Origin: Saccopteryx bilineata
Lineage: Eukaryota; Chordata; Mammalia; Chiroptera; Emballonuridae
Length of the DNA: 64,000 nucleotides
Assembly: GCF_036850765.1 (NCBI RefSeq)
Contig: NC_089501.1
Location: forward strand, 17,708,997-17,772,996
Direction of reading: 5' to 3'
Below the pieces are notes generated by a model. That model saw nothing but the letters and a program-made list of their open reading frames with translations, was not told where the DNA came from and searched no databases. Each line of letters starts with the position of its first letter. The first letter of the stretch is position 1. This document shows, in pieces, positions 63,543 through 64,000 of this stretch. The position numbers and the translations under genes were made by a program.

Positions 63543-64000
63543 TTTGGCATAGTCTGTGTCAGGATTTGATACAGATCGGTAAGGATCCACCACCACCTTT
63601 GAGTGGTAGAGTAGAAGACTGACTACTGTTATGGTTTCCTATGGCTGTTTTTTGGGGGCTGTAGGCTGGCTGACTTTTACAGCCATGCGTGAGGAAACTG
63701 AGAGCTCTGTGGAAGAGGCTGCCTAGGATTTGCCAACCAAGCAGTGGAAGGAGCTGGAGCAAACGTGGGAGAAAGAGATGCCGACACTGGAGCTGGAGCA
63801 AGCACCAGAGGAGGCCGACCATGTTTGCGAGATTCGCTTGGAAATGGAGCAGACGCTGGAGAAGGAATCACAGGTTCGTTAGTTGCAGCTTGCCCTGGAC
63901 ATTGTGGAGAGCCAGCAGCGGCAGGAGGCAGGGGCTGAGGCTGAGGCTGAGGCCGGGTCCGGAGCTGCAAAGTCTGCGGAGCAGAAGGTGGCAGCGGCCC
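63543..64000 (+). pseudogene. Internal ERV region with gag-like coiled-coil frame, cut by window edge
   Basis: TGG at 63545 could start a primer-binding site, though I cannot assign the tRNA. From ATG at 63685 a frame rich in Glu, Gln and Leu (WKELEQTWEKEM, LEMEQTLEKE) runs to the window end with two TAG stops (near 63724 and 63877). It then becomes a run of Ala-Glu repeats. A charged, coiled-coil-like N-terminal gag would fit, but I recognise no specific family. The minus-strand proline-rich frames across it are shadows of this sequence. Confidence 0.5.

Noticed and set aside
63677..63970. 97-codon proline-rich minus-strand frame
   Set aside because: It is the antisense of the Glu/Ala-rich gag-like frame and shows only low-complexity PQ and AP runs.

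Overview
The window is mammalian nuclear DNA, almost certainly from a bat. It holds one protein-coding gene, GJA1 (connexin 43), set in repeat-dense intergenic and intronic sequence. Bat origin is inferred from many copies of tRNA-derived SINEs with VES/Rhin-type heads. One family has a head reading GCCCTGGCCGGTTGGCTCAG on its sense strand, and two others begin CCTGACCTGTGGTGGCGCAG or GCCTGACCAGGCGGTGGCGC. Many are flanked by clear target-site duplications, so they are fairly young. I cannot fix the family or species from memory; an emballonurid or a rhinolophoid bat would both be plausible.

Layout. 1-12.1 kb is 5' flank of GJA1, with SINEs (one nested in another at 1.6-2.2 kb) and L1 3' fragments. 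12.1-12.35 kb holds the GJA1 promoter (CT-rich stretch, AP-1 site, TATA-like box) and non-coding exon 1. 12.35-23.89 kb is intron 1. It contains a CpG-rich segment with a tandem CCCGCGGG palindrome, a G-quadruplex-like G-run cluster, and several SINEs; the last SINE ends about 150 bp before exon 2. Exon 2 (23,891 to about 26,840) carries the whole 382-codon reading frame and a long repeat-free 3' UTR with two perfect miR-1/206 8-mer sites and a terminal AATAAA.

26.9-64 kb is downstream intergenic sequence. It contains an old hAT-like element, an L1 3' end, and a 4.8-kb endogenous retrovirus with paired LTRs whose interior is a patchwork (RNase H/integrase, a second diverged integrase piece, and class I-like gag/protease and integrase-tail remnants). 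Beyond that lie old L2, MIR and L1M fragments, a Tigger-like element, and a 5'-truncated L1 on the minus strand. The L1 ORF2 runs at full length (1,275 codons) broken only by two in-frame TGA codons. From 52.7 kb to the end come four copies of one LTR family (three solo LTRs on the minus strand and one 5' LTR on the plus strand leading into a gag-like region cut by the window edge), plus an internally deleted mariner-type transposon with roughly 105-bp terminal inverted repeats.

I see no evidence of a new multi-gene system. The points most worth a second look are the mosaic ERV interior, the LTR family with an exchanged internal segment, the mariner element that keeps an open DNA-binding domain, the near-open L1 ORF2, and the CpG/G-rich segment in GJA1 intron 1 that could be an alternative promoter. 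Repeat names and ages come from reading the sequence, not from a database search.
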